Notes under the pieces: model-generated
The model's database searches: none
The model's input: only the letters and a program-made list of their open reading frames with translations
Told to the model about the DNA's origin: nothing
Program-made: the position numbers and the translations under genes
Shown here: positions 1 to 9,874 of the stretch, piece by piece
Layout of the letters: each line of letters opens with the position of its first letter
Position numbering within the stretch: the stretch's first letter is position 1
From: Bacillota bacterium
GTDB taxonomy: Bacteria > Bacillota > Sulfobacillia > RBS10-35 > JAJYVN01
Reading direction: 5' to 3'
Assembly: GCA_021797775.1 (NCBI GenBank)
Contig: JAJZZC010000006.1
Coordinates: forward strand, 1-64,000
Length of the DNA stretch: 64,000 bases

Positions 1-219
1 TCACGCGAGGCAGGCCGGGTGGATGCCGCGGTGTCGCGGGCCCAGGAGAAGACGGACGCGATGCGTTCACGGGCGGCGGCCATCGACGAGTTGACCGACA
101 GCGGTGTGCTGTCGGGTGGTTCGGGGGACGATGTGGCGGCCGAACTGGCCAAGGTCAAGGCTAAGAACCAGGTGGAGAGCGACCTGGAGCGGTTGAAGTC
201 GGGGAACCGCTCGGACTGA
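1..219 (+). CDS. pspA: Phage shock protein A (PspA/IM30) family, C-terminal fragment (5' end outside window)
   Basis: Frame open from base 1; '...SRAQEKTDAMRSRAAAIDELTDSGVL...AAELAKVKAKNQVESDLERLK' resembles PspA C-termini. Confidence 0.65.
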   Translation, partial: SREAGRVDAAVSRAQEKTDAMRSRAAAIDELTDSGVLSGGSGDDVAAELAKVKAKNQVESDLERLKSGNRSD

Positions 220-309
220 ACCCCCTCGACCAGGGCACGGCGGGCGACACCGGAGCGTCAAGTATGGGGAGGCTGCCGAAAGGGGCGACCTCCCCGTGAG
301 GCGAGGGCC

Positions 310-1080
310 ATGGTGCATGTGCTGCCTCAGCGTCTGGCGGCCTTGGCGTTTGTGTTCAGTTTGCTGGGTAGCGTGGCCAGCAGCGCTCCGCCCCCTTACC
401 GGATCGTGCACGGCGTCACGCTGGCCAGGATGGATGCGGCATCGCCGCAGGTGTCCCTAGCCGTGCCCGGCGCGGGGGATCGGACCGTGGCCACGGCGAC
501 CTACGCAGCGGTGCCGGGAATGGCGGTCGCCCCACGGATGGGACTGCTCGAGCCCGTCTCGGTGGTCGTGGGCCCCGGGGGGCAGGCGGTGGCCGTGTTG
601 CCGTGGGCGACCGACGCACGCACGGTCACAGGGCGATTGGAGCGTGTCCGTGGTCAGTATGTGGTGGCGTCATTCTTTCCTGCCCGGCCGATTGTGCCAG
701 CCAAGCGGGCGGCCATGCCTGCGATCCGTCGCGGAGGGCTGATCACCTGCGTGGTTGGTCGGGGATGTCGCGTTCTGCCATCCGCGCCCACCGGCATCGA
801 GGTCACTCCGAGCTTGCCAGTTTTCTTCGGGGGTGCCACGCCGGTCGCTGCGGAGGCGCCGGTCCTGCGCAACAACACCCAGGTGCCGCTCGCCTCGGTG
901 CTTGGCCGTTTCGTCTGGGCCGAAGTGCTGGGCGGAGGGCCGGCGGTGCCACGCTGTCTGTTCGTGGTGCCACGCTGTCTTGCGCGGGCCGTCCGGCCGG
1001 CCCGCCAAGGAATCTTGCCGCGGATCCCGTTGGGGCTGCGGCCCGGTTGGGCGGTGGCGCTTAAGGTGGTGCGAGCATAG
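310..1080 (+). CDS. Hypothetical secreted protein (N-terminal signal-like segment)
   Basis: 256-aa ORF downstream of pspA with hydrophobic N-terminus; no recognised family. Confidence 0.4.
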   Translation: MVHVLPQRLAALAFVFSLLGSVASSAPPPYRIVHGVTLARMDAASPQVSLAVPGAGDRTVATATYAAVPGMAVAPRMGLLEPVSVVVGPGGQAVAVLPWATDARTVTGRLERVRGQYVVASFFPARPIVPAKRAAMPAIRRGGLITCVVGRGCRVLPSAPTGIEVTPSLPVFFGGATPVAAEAPVLRNNTQVPLASVLGRFVWAEVLGGGPAVPRCLFVVPRCLARAVRPARQGILPRIPLGLRPGWAVALKVVRA

Positions 1081-2553
1081 CGGCCGTTCACCTCTCGTTT
1101 CTTCTTGCCACCGGTACCTCTGGTCAAAGGGAGGCGTCCGAGCTTACGCCCCGCTGCGGCCGCAGCGCCGGGTTCCTTTGCCTGCTACTGGGATGTCCGT
1201 ACCCACACCATCCCGGACGCCGCTTGGATCGGTGGCCTGCTCGCTGCGGCGCTGCTCGCTCTGGGCCGCGGGTCGCTCTACCAAGTACTGGGCATCATCC
1301 TCTCCAAGGCCCGGAATGCCACAGGGCAGCGCGGGTGCTCGCCGACAGGATGTTCGCGAGAAGGGGGGCTTGAGCGGCAGCCCCGCCCCCCTTCTCGCTT
1401 GACACCGGCACGCGGCACCATGCAACAAGCGTTGCATCTCAAGGCATGGGATCGTCCACACCGCAGCCGCGGGCGGCGGCGGCGCGGCCCTGCTGGCGGA
1501 GCATCCGCGCAGCAAACCCAAGCTGGCGCCCTGCTTTCCGTGGGGCGTTGGTTTCGATCGGCGACCCTGACCTCCCTGCGGGTGAGTGGCCGGATATGAT
1601 GCCGTCGGGGGGATTCAGCCATGGAGGTGCGGGTGGGGGATCAGGTGCGGTGGCACAGCCAGGCCGGGGGGCACGGCGAGTTTCAAGCGTGGCGTGATTG
1701 AGGCGATCCTTGGCCGCGCCGCGGCTGGTGGGGAAGACGTCCGTCGTGCAGGTGGCGCTACGGCGGCTGCGCGACGGACGAGGGCGCGTATACGGCCGAG
1801 ATCGACCTGTCCGGCGTCTTGTCGCACGCGCGAGCTACCCGATCGCCAGGAGGAACCACTTGGCGGAGAAGCGAATGCGGGCTCCTGTACGACCGAAGGG
1901 CCCTGATCCCGCCAGGTACGACGCGCCGCTACGCGGAGAGCGTTGAACGGGCGCGTCGTGAGTACCCTCCGCGCCTGCCTTGCTAAGACCCCCGCCACGC
2001 CACGGCGAGACGCGGGCCTGCCCCGTCGGTGTCGCCGAAGAAGCGGGAGGCGGTATGGCGCGCGGTCGGTCGCCGCCGAGCGCCCTGGGGATCGGTGGCC
2101 CGGTCCCCCGCGCGCAGGCAGCGGCGGTCCCGCGGGGGCTCCTAACGGCGCGCGCCTGCGGCGACGTCTCCTCCGTGCGACCTTTGGGCAGCGCGCACAC
2201 ACGCCGAACCGCGCCGCTGCGGTCGCCCTCCGCAGGGGCCCGGGCCCGCACGGCGTGGGGGATACGGCGGCGCGCTCGGCCGGCACGAGCGGTTGGCGCC
2301 TTTTCTGTGCGCCCTCCCGCGCGTTGACGCCCGGGAAGGTCCCGAGCCACCCTCTGGCGTACCGGAGCGGACGCGGTATGCCGCGGGCGCCTCCGGGGGC
2401 CGTGCTGTCGCGGTCCTTGACCGGGGCGTGGCGCGGGGCGGCGGCGTGGCCACCGCGACGGGCGTTCCTCGCCCCCAGCCGGACGGCCGCTTTGCCCGGT
2501 GCATCAGCACCCGTTCGGCCATCCCCGCGCGCCCGCGTCCCCCTCGGGAGTGG

Positions 2554-3920
2554 ATGCCTTGGCCAACGACTCGCCCCCGCCCCCGGATAGCCCGGCCCTC
2601 GCCGTGCCCCCTGCCGCGCGCCCGCCCGACGCCGTGGTCCGCCTGCCGGGCAGCAAGAGCCTGACCAACCGCGCCCTGGTCCTGGCCGCGCTGGCCGAGG
2701 GGGAAACCCACCTGGAGGGCGCCCTCTTCAGCGAGGACACCTGGGCCTGCGCCAGCGGGCTGCGGCGCGCCGGCATCGCGTTGCGGATGGAGCCCGAGGC
2801 CGAGCGCATGGTGGTGCGGGGGCATGCGCAGGGGCCGCCGGCGGCCGCCGCCGCCATCGACGTCGGGCTGTCCGGCACCACCGCGCGCTTCCTGCCGTTC
2901 TATCTGGCCCTGGGCCGCGGGGTCTACGCGGTCGACGGCACGCCCCGCATGCGAGAGCGGCCCATGGCCGAGGTATGCGCGGCGTTGCGTGCGCAGGGGG
3001 TGCGCGTGGACGGTGGCCCATGCCTGCCGCTGACGGTGCACGGGGCGGGGGAACTGCTGGGCGGCGAGGCCGCGATCGACGGGGACGACACCAGCCAGCC
3101 CGCGTCGGGCCTGCTGATGGCCGCGCCCTTCGCGCGGCGGGACCTGGTGCTGCGCGTCGCCGGGCACGTGCGCGCCTCCCTGCCTTACGTCGCCATGACC
3201 GCCGCCCTCATGGCGCGCTGGGGCGTACCCGTGGCGCGCCAGGAGGCGGCCTACCGGGTGCCCGCCGGGGCCCGCTACCGAGCCGGCTCCTACCGCATTG
3301 AGCCGGATGCCTCGGCCGCCGCGTACTTCTGGGGCCTGGCCGCCGTCACCGGCGGCCGCGTGCGCACCCCTGGGGTGGGCGCGGGGTCCCTGCAGGGCGA
3401 TGTCGCCTTTCTCGATGTGCTGCGCGCCATGGGCTGCAGCGTGGAGGACGACGGGGGCGCGGTGGTGACCGGCCCCCCGGGCGGGCGTCTGCACGCGCTG
3501 GACGCCGACCTGAACGCGATGTCCGACCAGGCCCTGACCCTGGGCGTCCTCGGCCTGTTCGGCGACGGCCCTACGCGCGTGCGCCGCGTCGCCCACGTGC
3601 GGCTCCAGGAGACCGACCGGATCGCGGCCGCGGCGACGGAACTGCGCCGGCTCGGGGCGCGCTGCGAGGAGGACGTCGACGGATTCACCATCTGGCCGCT
3701 GCCCCCCGGCGCGGAGCGCCCGGTCACGGTGCAGACCTACGGGGACCACCGCGTGGCCATGAGCTTTGCGCTGGCCGGGCTGCGGCGCCCGGGACTCGCC
3801 ATCGCCGACCCGGGTTGCGTGCGCAAGACCTTCCCGGGATTCTGGGAGGCCCTTCGCGGCGCGGTGGGCGCGGGAACGGGAGCGGTGGCCGGCGGCCCGG
3901 GGGCGGGCGCGGGCCGCTGA
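2554..3920 (+). CDS. aroA: 3-phosphoshikimate 1-carboxyvinyltransferase (EPSP synthase)
   Basis: LPGSKSLTNRALVLAALAEGETHLEGAL, GLSGTTARFLPF, LQETDRIAA, YGDHRVAMSFALAGL; start approximate. Confidence 0.93.
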
Positions 3921-4654
3921 GTCGCGCCCGGGCGGCTGGCCCTGGTCCGTCGGCGGTGACCGCCAGGGCGTGCCACCCTCCGCCCCGCAGAGAGGGCACG
4001 TCCCCGAGGAGGTGCACCACGCAGCCGGGCCCCGCACGGCACAGCGCCGGGGTCGCCCGGACCGCCGTCCGTACAGCCGGGGAAACCGGGTGCGCGCAGC
4101 CACGGCTGGTGGTGCGGTGCGTGGGCCGGGCACGGCCGTACCGTCTGCCCTTGGGGGCGTGCGGGGGGCCGGTCTGCGGGGGCACCTGGCGAGGCGCGCG
4201 CGGACGCTGCGTGGGCCCACGCCCGTGCGCTGGCAGGGGCCCCTCCCGCCGACGGGGGGCGCCGCGCGCCTTATGGCAGAGCGGGCGGCGGGGTCCCGGC
4301 CACGGCGCAGGCTCGCACCCGGGGGACGGAGTCGCTCGGATGCCTCGGGGCATCCGCGGGCCCCGCGATGCGGGCGGAGGGGCTCCACGGGGGAGCGGGG
4401 CACGCCCACGGAATGCGCGCGTGCGCGCTGTCCTCCTACGCGCAAGCCGGCCCTGTCCGTCAGGCGACCGCTCCCGGGTCGTCCGGCGCCTGCGGTGCCG
4501 GCGCCAGGGGGATCGCGCGCCTGCCGGTCGGCGCCACGGGGGAACGCGCGGCACCGGGCATCCCCGGCCGCGGCGGGCCGCGGCGCAAGGTCTGGGACAC
4601 GTGGCGTCGGGACGGGTCGGCGCGGGGCTACGGACGGGAAAGGGGAGCGAGGCG

Positions 4655-5998
4655 TTGGCGGCGGGGGATGAGCCGGGGGTGGGCCGGACGGTGCCGGGCG
4701 GCACGCGCTGGGAGGTGGCCCTCCCGGGGGACGCGGACGCGGTGGCCGAGCGCGCGGCGGCCCAGAGCGAGCGCTACACGGGCGCGGCCCTGTCCCGTCT
4801 GATGCGCTTCATGGGGATGGTCACGCTCGAGTGGGAGGCCCACGGGGCCGTCGTGCGCGACGTGCACGGGCGGGAGTATGTGGAGTGCGGTGGGTACGGC
4901 CAGTTCCTGCACGGCCACAGCCATCCGCGCGTGGTCGAGGCGGTGCGGCGGCAGGCTGGCGCGCTCGCCCTCTCCACCCGCCTGCTGCCCAACCTGCCGC
5001 AGGCCGAGGCCGCGGAGTTGCTGGCCCAGGCGTGCCCCGGGGACCTCACCTACAGCTTCTTCTGCAACTCGGGTGCTGAGGCGGTCGAAGGGGCGCTGAA
5101 GCTGGCGCGCGCGGCCACCGGCCGGCGCGCGATACTGGCCACGGAGGGCGCCTTCCACGGCAAGACCTTCGGCGCGCTGTCCGCCAGTGGCAAGGCCCTC
5201 TACCGCGACCCCTTCGCCCCGCTGGTCGAGGGTTTCCACCACGTGCCCTACGCAGACGCCACCGCCCTGGCTGTGGCCGCCGAAGAGCTGGCCCGCGCGC
5301 CCGGGGGGCTGGCGGCGATCATCCTCGAGCCCATCCAGGGCGAGGGGGGCGTCGTCGTGCCGCCCCCGGGCTACCTGTCCACGGCGCGGCGGCTGTGTGA
5401 TCGGCTCGGTGCGCTCTTGGTGCTCGATGAGGTGCAGACCGGGGTCGGGCGCACCGGCGCGATGTTTGGCTGCGAGCACGAGGGCGTCGTCCCCGACATC
5501 CTCGCCACCGCCAAGTCCCTGGGGGGCGGCGTCATGCCGGTGGGTGCCTTCGTCGCGCGGCCGTCCTGCTGGGGGCCCTTCGACGAGAACCCGTTTCTGC
5601 ATACCTCCACCTTCGGCGGGGCGCCCTTGGCGTGCGCCGCCGCGGCGGCGGCGTTGCGCGCCGTGGCGGAGGAGGACATGCTCGGCCGCGCGCGGCGCCA
5701 CGAGGTCACCCTGCGGCAGGGCCTGGGGGAGATCGCGGCCCGGCACACAGCGGCCGTCGCCGAGGTGCGCGGGCGCGGCCTGCTATGGGGGCTGGACCTG
5801 CGCGGTGAGGGCGTGGGGGGCATGATGCTCTCCAGTCTGCTGGAGGCCGGGGTGCTGGTGGTGCATTCGCTCAACCAGCCCCGGGTGATTCGCGTGATGC
5901 CGCCCGCGGTCATCACCGAGGATCAACTGGCCTTTGTGCTTGAGGCCATCGACCGCGCGGCCGAGGCCGCGGCGGCCGTAGCCGACGACCTGGTCTGA
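4655..5998 (+). CDS. Class III PLP aminotransferase (acetylornithine/putrescine aminotransferase-like)
   Basis: GAFHGKTFGALS, ILEPIQGEGGVVVPPPGYL, LLVLDEVQTGVGRTG, TAKSLGGGVMPVGAF, TSTFGGAPLACAAA; TTG start after AAAGGGGAG. Confidence 0.88.
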   Translation: MAAGDEPGVGRTVPGGTRWEVALPGDADAVAERAAAQSERYTGAALSRLMRFMGMVTLEWEAHGAVVRDVHGREYVECGGYGQFLHGHSHPRVVEAVRRQAGALALSTRLLPNLPQAEAAELLAQACPGDLTYSFFCNSGAEAVEGALKLARAATGRRAILATEGAFHGKTFGALSASGKALYRDPFAPLVEGFHHVPYADATALAVAAEELARAPGGLAAIILEPIQGEGGVVVPPPGYLSTARRLCDRLGALLVLDEVQTGVGRTGAMFGCEHEGVVPDILATAKSLGGGVMPVGAFVARPSCWGPFDENPFLHTSTFGGAPLACAAAAAALRAVAEEDMLGRARRHEVTLRQGLGEIAARHTAAVAEVRGRGLLWGLDLRGEGVGGMMLSSLLEAGVLVVHSLNQPRVIRVMPPAVITEDQLAFVLEAIDRAAEAAAAVADDLV

Positions 5999-6314
5999 AG
6001 CGGAGCCTTGCGCGGCAACCTCCTCTTGCCCCGCAAGGTCCGTTTTGGCGAGGCGCCATCGCACCGGGGGTATCCTCGATGTCGCCAACGGCCCCACTGG
6101 TGGTGGCTGCCGCAGGCGAATGGCTTTTTGCGGCGCCGCCCCAGTCCTACCCTCCGCACTGACTGATCCTAGGATGCGCCGCTGCCGTCTTGGCGTCCTT
6201 GACATCCGTTCACCGTTGCCAAACCGCCTCTTGCCGTGGTCTTGGCCAGTTGTTCACAGTCCTTTCCGTCACCAGTCGCTTACAGTGCGGAGGACAGTAC
6301 TAGGGGCCGCCCAC

Positions 6315-6351
6315 GGCCGCGCCGCCGCTCCGAGGAAGCGGCGGCGCGGCC
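6315..6351. terminator. Perfect 15-bp hairpin between convergent genes, no T-tract
   Basis: GGCCGCGCCGCCGCT-ccgagga-AGCGGCGGCGCGGCC. Confidence 0.55.
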
Positions 6352-6389
6352 CCCTCGGGCTGCGCTCTCTGCGGGGCCGCGGTTTCCCC

Positions 6390-7655
6390 TCAGTGGATGG
6401 ATCCGGGCCGCACGAAGAAGATGTGCTGGGTGTATCCCTGCAGGTTCTGGGCCGGCACCGTGTCCACGTGACCCGGCGCCTGGTCGAACATGGGCTGGTA
6501 GCCGCCGTTTAGCGGGAAGAAGCCCATGACCCCCGTCACTTGGCCGTTGCGGGCGATGGTGAGCGACACGCCGTACCCCGGGTGGCCGAAGGTGGCGCCG
6601 ACGCCCGCCAGGAACGGCGTCAGCCTCCGGGCACGCCGTAACGTGGGGTTGAAGGGCAGCAGGGTCCGGTAGCTGCCGCCGAGGGAAGTCCCCGTGGCGG
6701 CCGTGCCCGTGGCGGTCTTTCCGGCTGTGGCCGTGCCGGTGAGGGTCTTCACGTTCCTAGCGGTGCGGCTGGTGGTGCCGGTGGTGGTGGCGGTGGTCGT
6801 CGTGCCGCTGGTGGCCGTTCCCGTGCCGGAGCGCCGGACCAGCCAGATGGTCTGCGTGTAGAAGTTGCCCGCCGGGCTGCTCCCCGCGACCGTGCTCGAG
6901 CCCGTGTTCGGCTTGGCCGTCGATGTGGTGGCCGCGGGGGCCCCGGGGGTTCCCGTCGCCTTCCCCGGCACCGGTGTGGTCGTCGTGGTCCTACCGCTGG
7001 CCGTACCGCTCGTCGTGTTGACCGTACCGCCGGTGGCCGTCCCCGCCGCCTTGCTCGTGCCGCCGCCCGCCGCTGGGGCGCTGGCCACCGGCGCCGTCCC
7101 CCGTGTGGTGGCCGTGCCGGTCGTGTTCGGGCCGGTCGTTGTCTTCGTGCCTCTGGTGGCGGCGCTGCCGCCTGCCGGCGAGGGTGAGCTGCCACTGCCC
7201 ATGCGGCCCGACGCCGCGCCAGGCCGCGCCGGGAGGGTGGACCCGGAAGGGGAGGTGCGAGAGGGCGCCGTGCCGGTTTGCGACACGGTCGCCGCCGGAG
7301 CCGAAGGCTGCGGCGCGGCCTGGTCGAACCAGGGTTGGAGGCCCACGGCCTTCGGGAACACCCCGCGCACCCCCACCACCCTCCCCCCGACGGTGAGCAC
7401 GAGCTGCAGCCCGTCCGTGCCGGGGCGCCCGTAGAGGGTGAGGCCGGGCCATGACGAGCCGGGCAAGCGGACATATCCGGCTGCCGCTAGCCGTGGCGTG
7501 TTGGCCAGCACCGTGGACAGGGTGACGCCGCCAGCGGTCCGCGTCGGCGCCGGCTGGGGGGCGGGTACCGCGCCGCACCCCGCGAGCAGCGCGAGGAGCC
7601 CCGCCGAGACGCCGCCGGTCCACCGACGCCGAGGGAGCCCGTGAGCGCACGACAT
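6390..7655 (-). CDS. Putative lipoprotein with duplicated domain and Thr/Gly/Ala-rich linker
   Basis: ATG with GGAGG upstream; lipobox LLALLAGC; repeated motifs V.GV.G.FP...G.QP.FDQA and YTQ.I..VR. Confidence 0.7.
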   Translation of the reverse strand: MSCAHGLPRRRWTGGVSAGLLALLAGCGAVPAPQPAPTRTAGGVTLSTVLANTPRLAAAGYVRLPGSSWPGLTLYGRPGTDGLQLVLTVGGRVVGVRGVFPKAVGLQPWFDQAAPQPSAPAATVSQTGTAPSRTSPSGSTLPARPGAASGRMGSGSSPSPAGGSAATRGTKTTTGPNTTGTATTRGTAPVASAPAAGGGTSKAAGTATGGTVNTTSGTASGRTTTTTPVPGKATGTPGAPAATTSTAKPNTGSSTVAGSSPAGNFYTQTIWLVRRSGTGTATSGTTTTATTTGTTSRTARNVKTLTGTATAGKTATGTAATGTSLGGSYRTLLPFNPTLRRARRLTPFLAGVGATFGHPGYGVSLTIARNGQVTGVMGFFPLNGGYQPMFDQAPGHVDTVPAQNLQGYTQHIFFVRPGSIH

Positions 7656-8420
7656 GTTTCTATGCCTCCGCAACCCCGTGTGGCGGGTGGGACGGCTCCC
7701 CACCCGCTTCCAGGCTTTCCAGCGCGGGGCCGGAGCATGCATCGCGGGATGCGTCGCCGGCGCAAACCCCGGCTTGCCCCGACCGGCAGGACCGGCAACC
7801 GCGAGCGGGTGCCGGGAGCGAGGGCGGTGGATGCTGGCGGCCGCTGTCCGCCGCTCCACACAGGTTACCGCCCTCGGCGCTACGACCTCGACACCCTCTA
7901 CCGATCCCCAACGCGAACATGCGGATCCCGTGCCCTGACAAGGGGACGAGCGGATGAAATGATGCTTGCCGCGCATGGCCTAGACTGGGCACGGTCACGG
8001 AGGCCGGCGCCAGGGGGACGTGCGGGCGCCGTCCAGCGTGCCCGCGCGGGCATGACGTGGCGGGCGCCGCCGCCCGTCCCCCGGTTGCATTCCCCCACGG
8101 GAACGGTCACCATCGGGGCGGTCCAGCAGGTTCCATGCGGCGGGCTGTCGCTGGCGCCGCCCGCTTCCGGTGTGCCGGGACCGGGGTATGGCGGTGACAG
8201 CCTTGGCGTGCACCGCCCGAAGGGTGGCCGCCTGCTTCTGGAACCGGTGGAGCGCGGCTTCTCAGTGTGGGGCCGGTGGCGGGTCTGTGGGTGACGATGG
8301 GCTAGGTGGGCCGCGGCGCCCCTTCCGGGGCGCGGGACCGGTCCTCCGGGTCCCTCGGTCCGCGGGGGGCCGCAGGCGCCGGCACGCGCCGGGCCGCAAG
8401 CAAGAAGCGAGGGGGACGCC

Positions 8421-8810
8421 ATGCCGGTCCTGCGTTCGTTCCTGCGTGCCAAACTGCATCGCGCCCGGGTCACGCAGGTCGACCCGCATTACGAGGGCAG
8501 CATCACGGTCGACGCGGAACTGCTGCGCGCCGCAGACATCGGCGAATTCGAGCGCGTCCTGGTGGCCAACGTCGCCAACGGCACACGCTTCGAAACCTAC
8601 GCCATCGCGGGGGCGCCCGGCTCCCGCGTCATCGGCGTTAACGGTGCCGCGGCCCACCTGGCCCGGGTTGGTGACCCGCTCATCGTGATGGCCTTCGCGC
8701 TTGTGCCCGAGGGTGAGACGGTGCGCCCCCGCGTCGTCGTGCTCGATCCGGACAACCGGCCCAAGTTGCCCCAGGACGATGCAGACCCAGGGGCCACTGG
8801 CGAACGCTGA
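8421..8810 (+). CDS. panD: Aspartate 1-decarboxylase
   Basis: MPVLRSFLRAKLHRARVTQVDPHYEGSITVDAELL ... NGTRFETYAI ... VIGVNGAAAHLARVGDPLIVMAFA. Confidence 0.93.
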   Translation: MPVLRSFLRAKLHRARVTQVDPHYEGSITVDAELLRAADIGEFERVLVANVANGTRFETYAIAGAPGSRVIGVNGAAAHLARVGDPLIVMAFALVPEGETVRPRVVVLDPDNRPKLPQDDADPGATGER

Positions 8811-8821
8811 GCCCTGGGCCG

Positions 8822-9538
8822 CTACGGCCGTCCAGGCGGGGGCAGAAGCAGCGCGGCGGCGGGCTGCTCGGGGCCGCTGAAGCTCGAGCGCGCCACCAGC
8901 AGCACCACGCAGCCCCCCTCCGCCAGGGCCGGGGCGAAGGCGGCACGGCTGCCCTCACCCAGCCCCTGCAGGGTGCCGCCGCCGGTCCACACCGAGATGC
9001 GCCAGAGCCCCTCGGCCTCCTCGGCGATGTTGACGCGCAGCCCCGGGACGACGAAGACCGGGAGATCGGGGAAGGCCGCGTGCAGCGCGCGAACCCCGAT
9101 GCCGGCGGCGGGGTCGAAGTCTTGGACGGGCAGCGCGTCGCCCAGGCCAAGGCCGACCAGGGCCTCACCGACACCCGTCTCGTCGGCGTACTCTAACGAC
9201 GCGGCGGCCAGGGCCAAGCGCCCGGCCAGCCGCCCGAGGCGCGCCAGCGGGAGGCCGCCGCGTTCAACGCCTTCGGGCGCTTGCTTCGACGGGTGCGCGG
9301 CGCGCGCCCGTGGGCGCGCGGGATCGGCCCCCGCGCCATGGGCGCACGCCTGGTGCGCGGGCAGCGTCGCCCAGCGGTGTGGCAGGGGGCGGCGCACCAG
9401 CGCGATGTCCTCGGGGGCCAGGGCCCCGTCGCAAAGGGCGCAGCGCAGGCGGCCGGACGCCGCAAGCTCGGCGAGGTGGGCCTGCAGTTCCGGTTCGCTG
9501 ATCGCGTACCGACCGGCGTCGCGGCTGACTGCGAACAT
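8822..9538 (-). CDS. Hypothetical protein with CxxC / HxxC (zinc-ribbon-like) motif
   Basis: ORF downstream of leader repeat copy 1; 'LRCALCDGALAPEDI...HQACAHG'; start uncertain. Confidence 0.5.
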   Translation of the reverse strand: MFAVSRDAGRYAISEPELQAHLAELAASGRLRCALCDGALAPEDIALVRRPLPHRWATLPAHQACAHGAGADPARPRARAAHPSKQAPEGVERGGLPLARLGRLAGRLALAAASLEYADETGVGEALVGLGLGDALPVQDFDPAAGIGVRALHAAFPDLPVFVVPGLRVNIAEEAEGLWRISVWTGGGTLQGLGEGSRAAFAPALAEGGCVVLLVARSSFSGPEQPAAALLLPPPGRP

Positions 9539-9605
9539 CGCGTCGACCTCCGCGGCCGACAGGCCGCCGGGCGCACCAGGGCCGTCTTCGCGTTCCGTCT
9601 GATTC

Positions 9606-9808
9606 GCCTGGTTAGAAAAATGTGTACAAACCGGCTCTCGGTCTTCCACACCGTCCGTCCGACCAGGCTTTCGCCCCTTTCGGCCTTTGGATTTGCCCCT
9701 CGCGGGGCGTAAGCGACGGGGGGCTCGGGCTACGCGGCGCTCCCGCGCCACGCACGCCGGGACTCCCACCCGGACCGGAGAGCGGATTCACGGCCTGCGT
9801 CCGTTGCC
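9606..9808 (-). repeat. Leader-like repeat, copy 1 (candidate structured RNA / cis-regulator)
   Basis: Reverse complement contains CGCCCCGCGAGGGGCAAATCCAAAGGCCGAAAGGGGCGAAAGCCTGGTCGGACGGAC...TTTGTACACATTTTTCTAACCAGGCG; aligns with 14765-14967 and 61117-61315. Confidence 0.85.
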
Positions 9809-9874
9809 TTTGCGGCGGGATCCCCCGGTGCCGCTGCGCGTGGCGAGTGGCTGACGTCGGCAAGGCGGCGCGCA

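Noticed and set aside
2142-4445. 767-aa minus-strand ORF over aroA
   Set aside because: Antisense to clear aroA; Arg/Pro/Gly/Ala-rich translation typical of high-GC spurious ORFs.
3930-4640. Possible extra gene between aroA and the aminotransferase
   Set aside because: Several overlapping frames are open but none shows a plausible start, codon bias or known motif.
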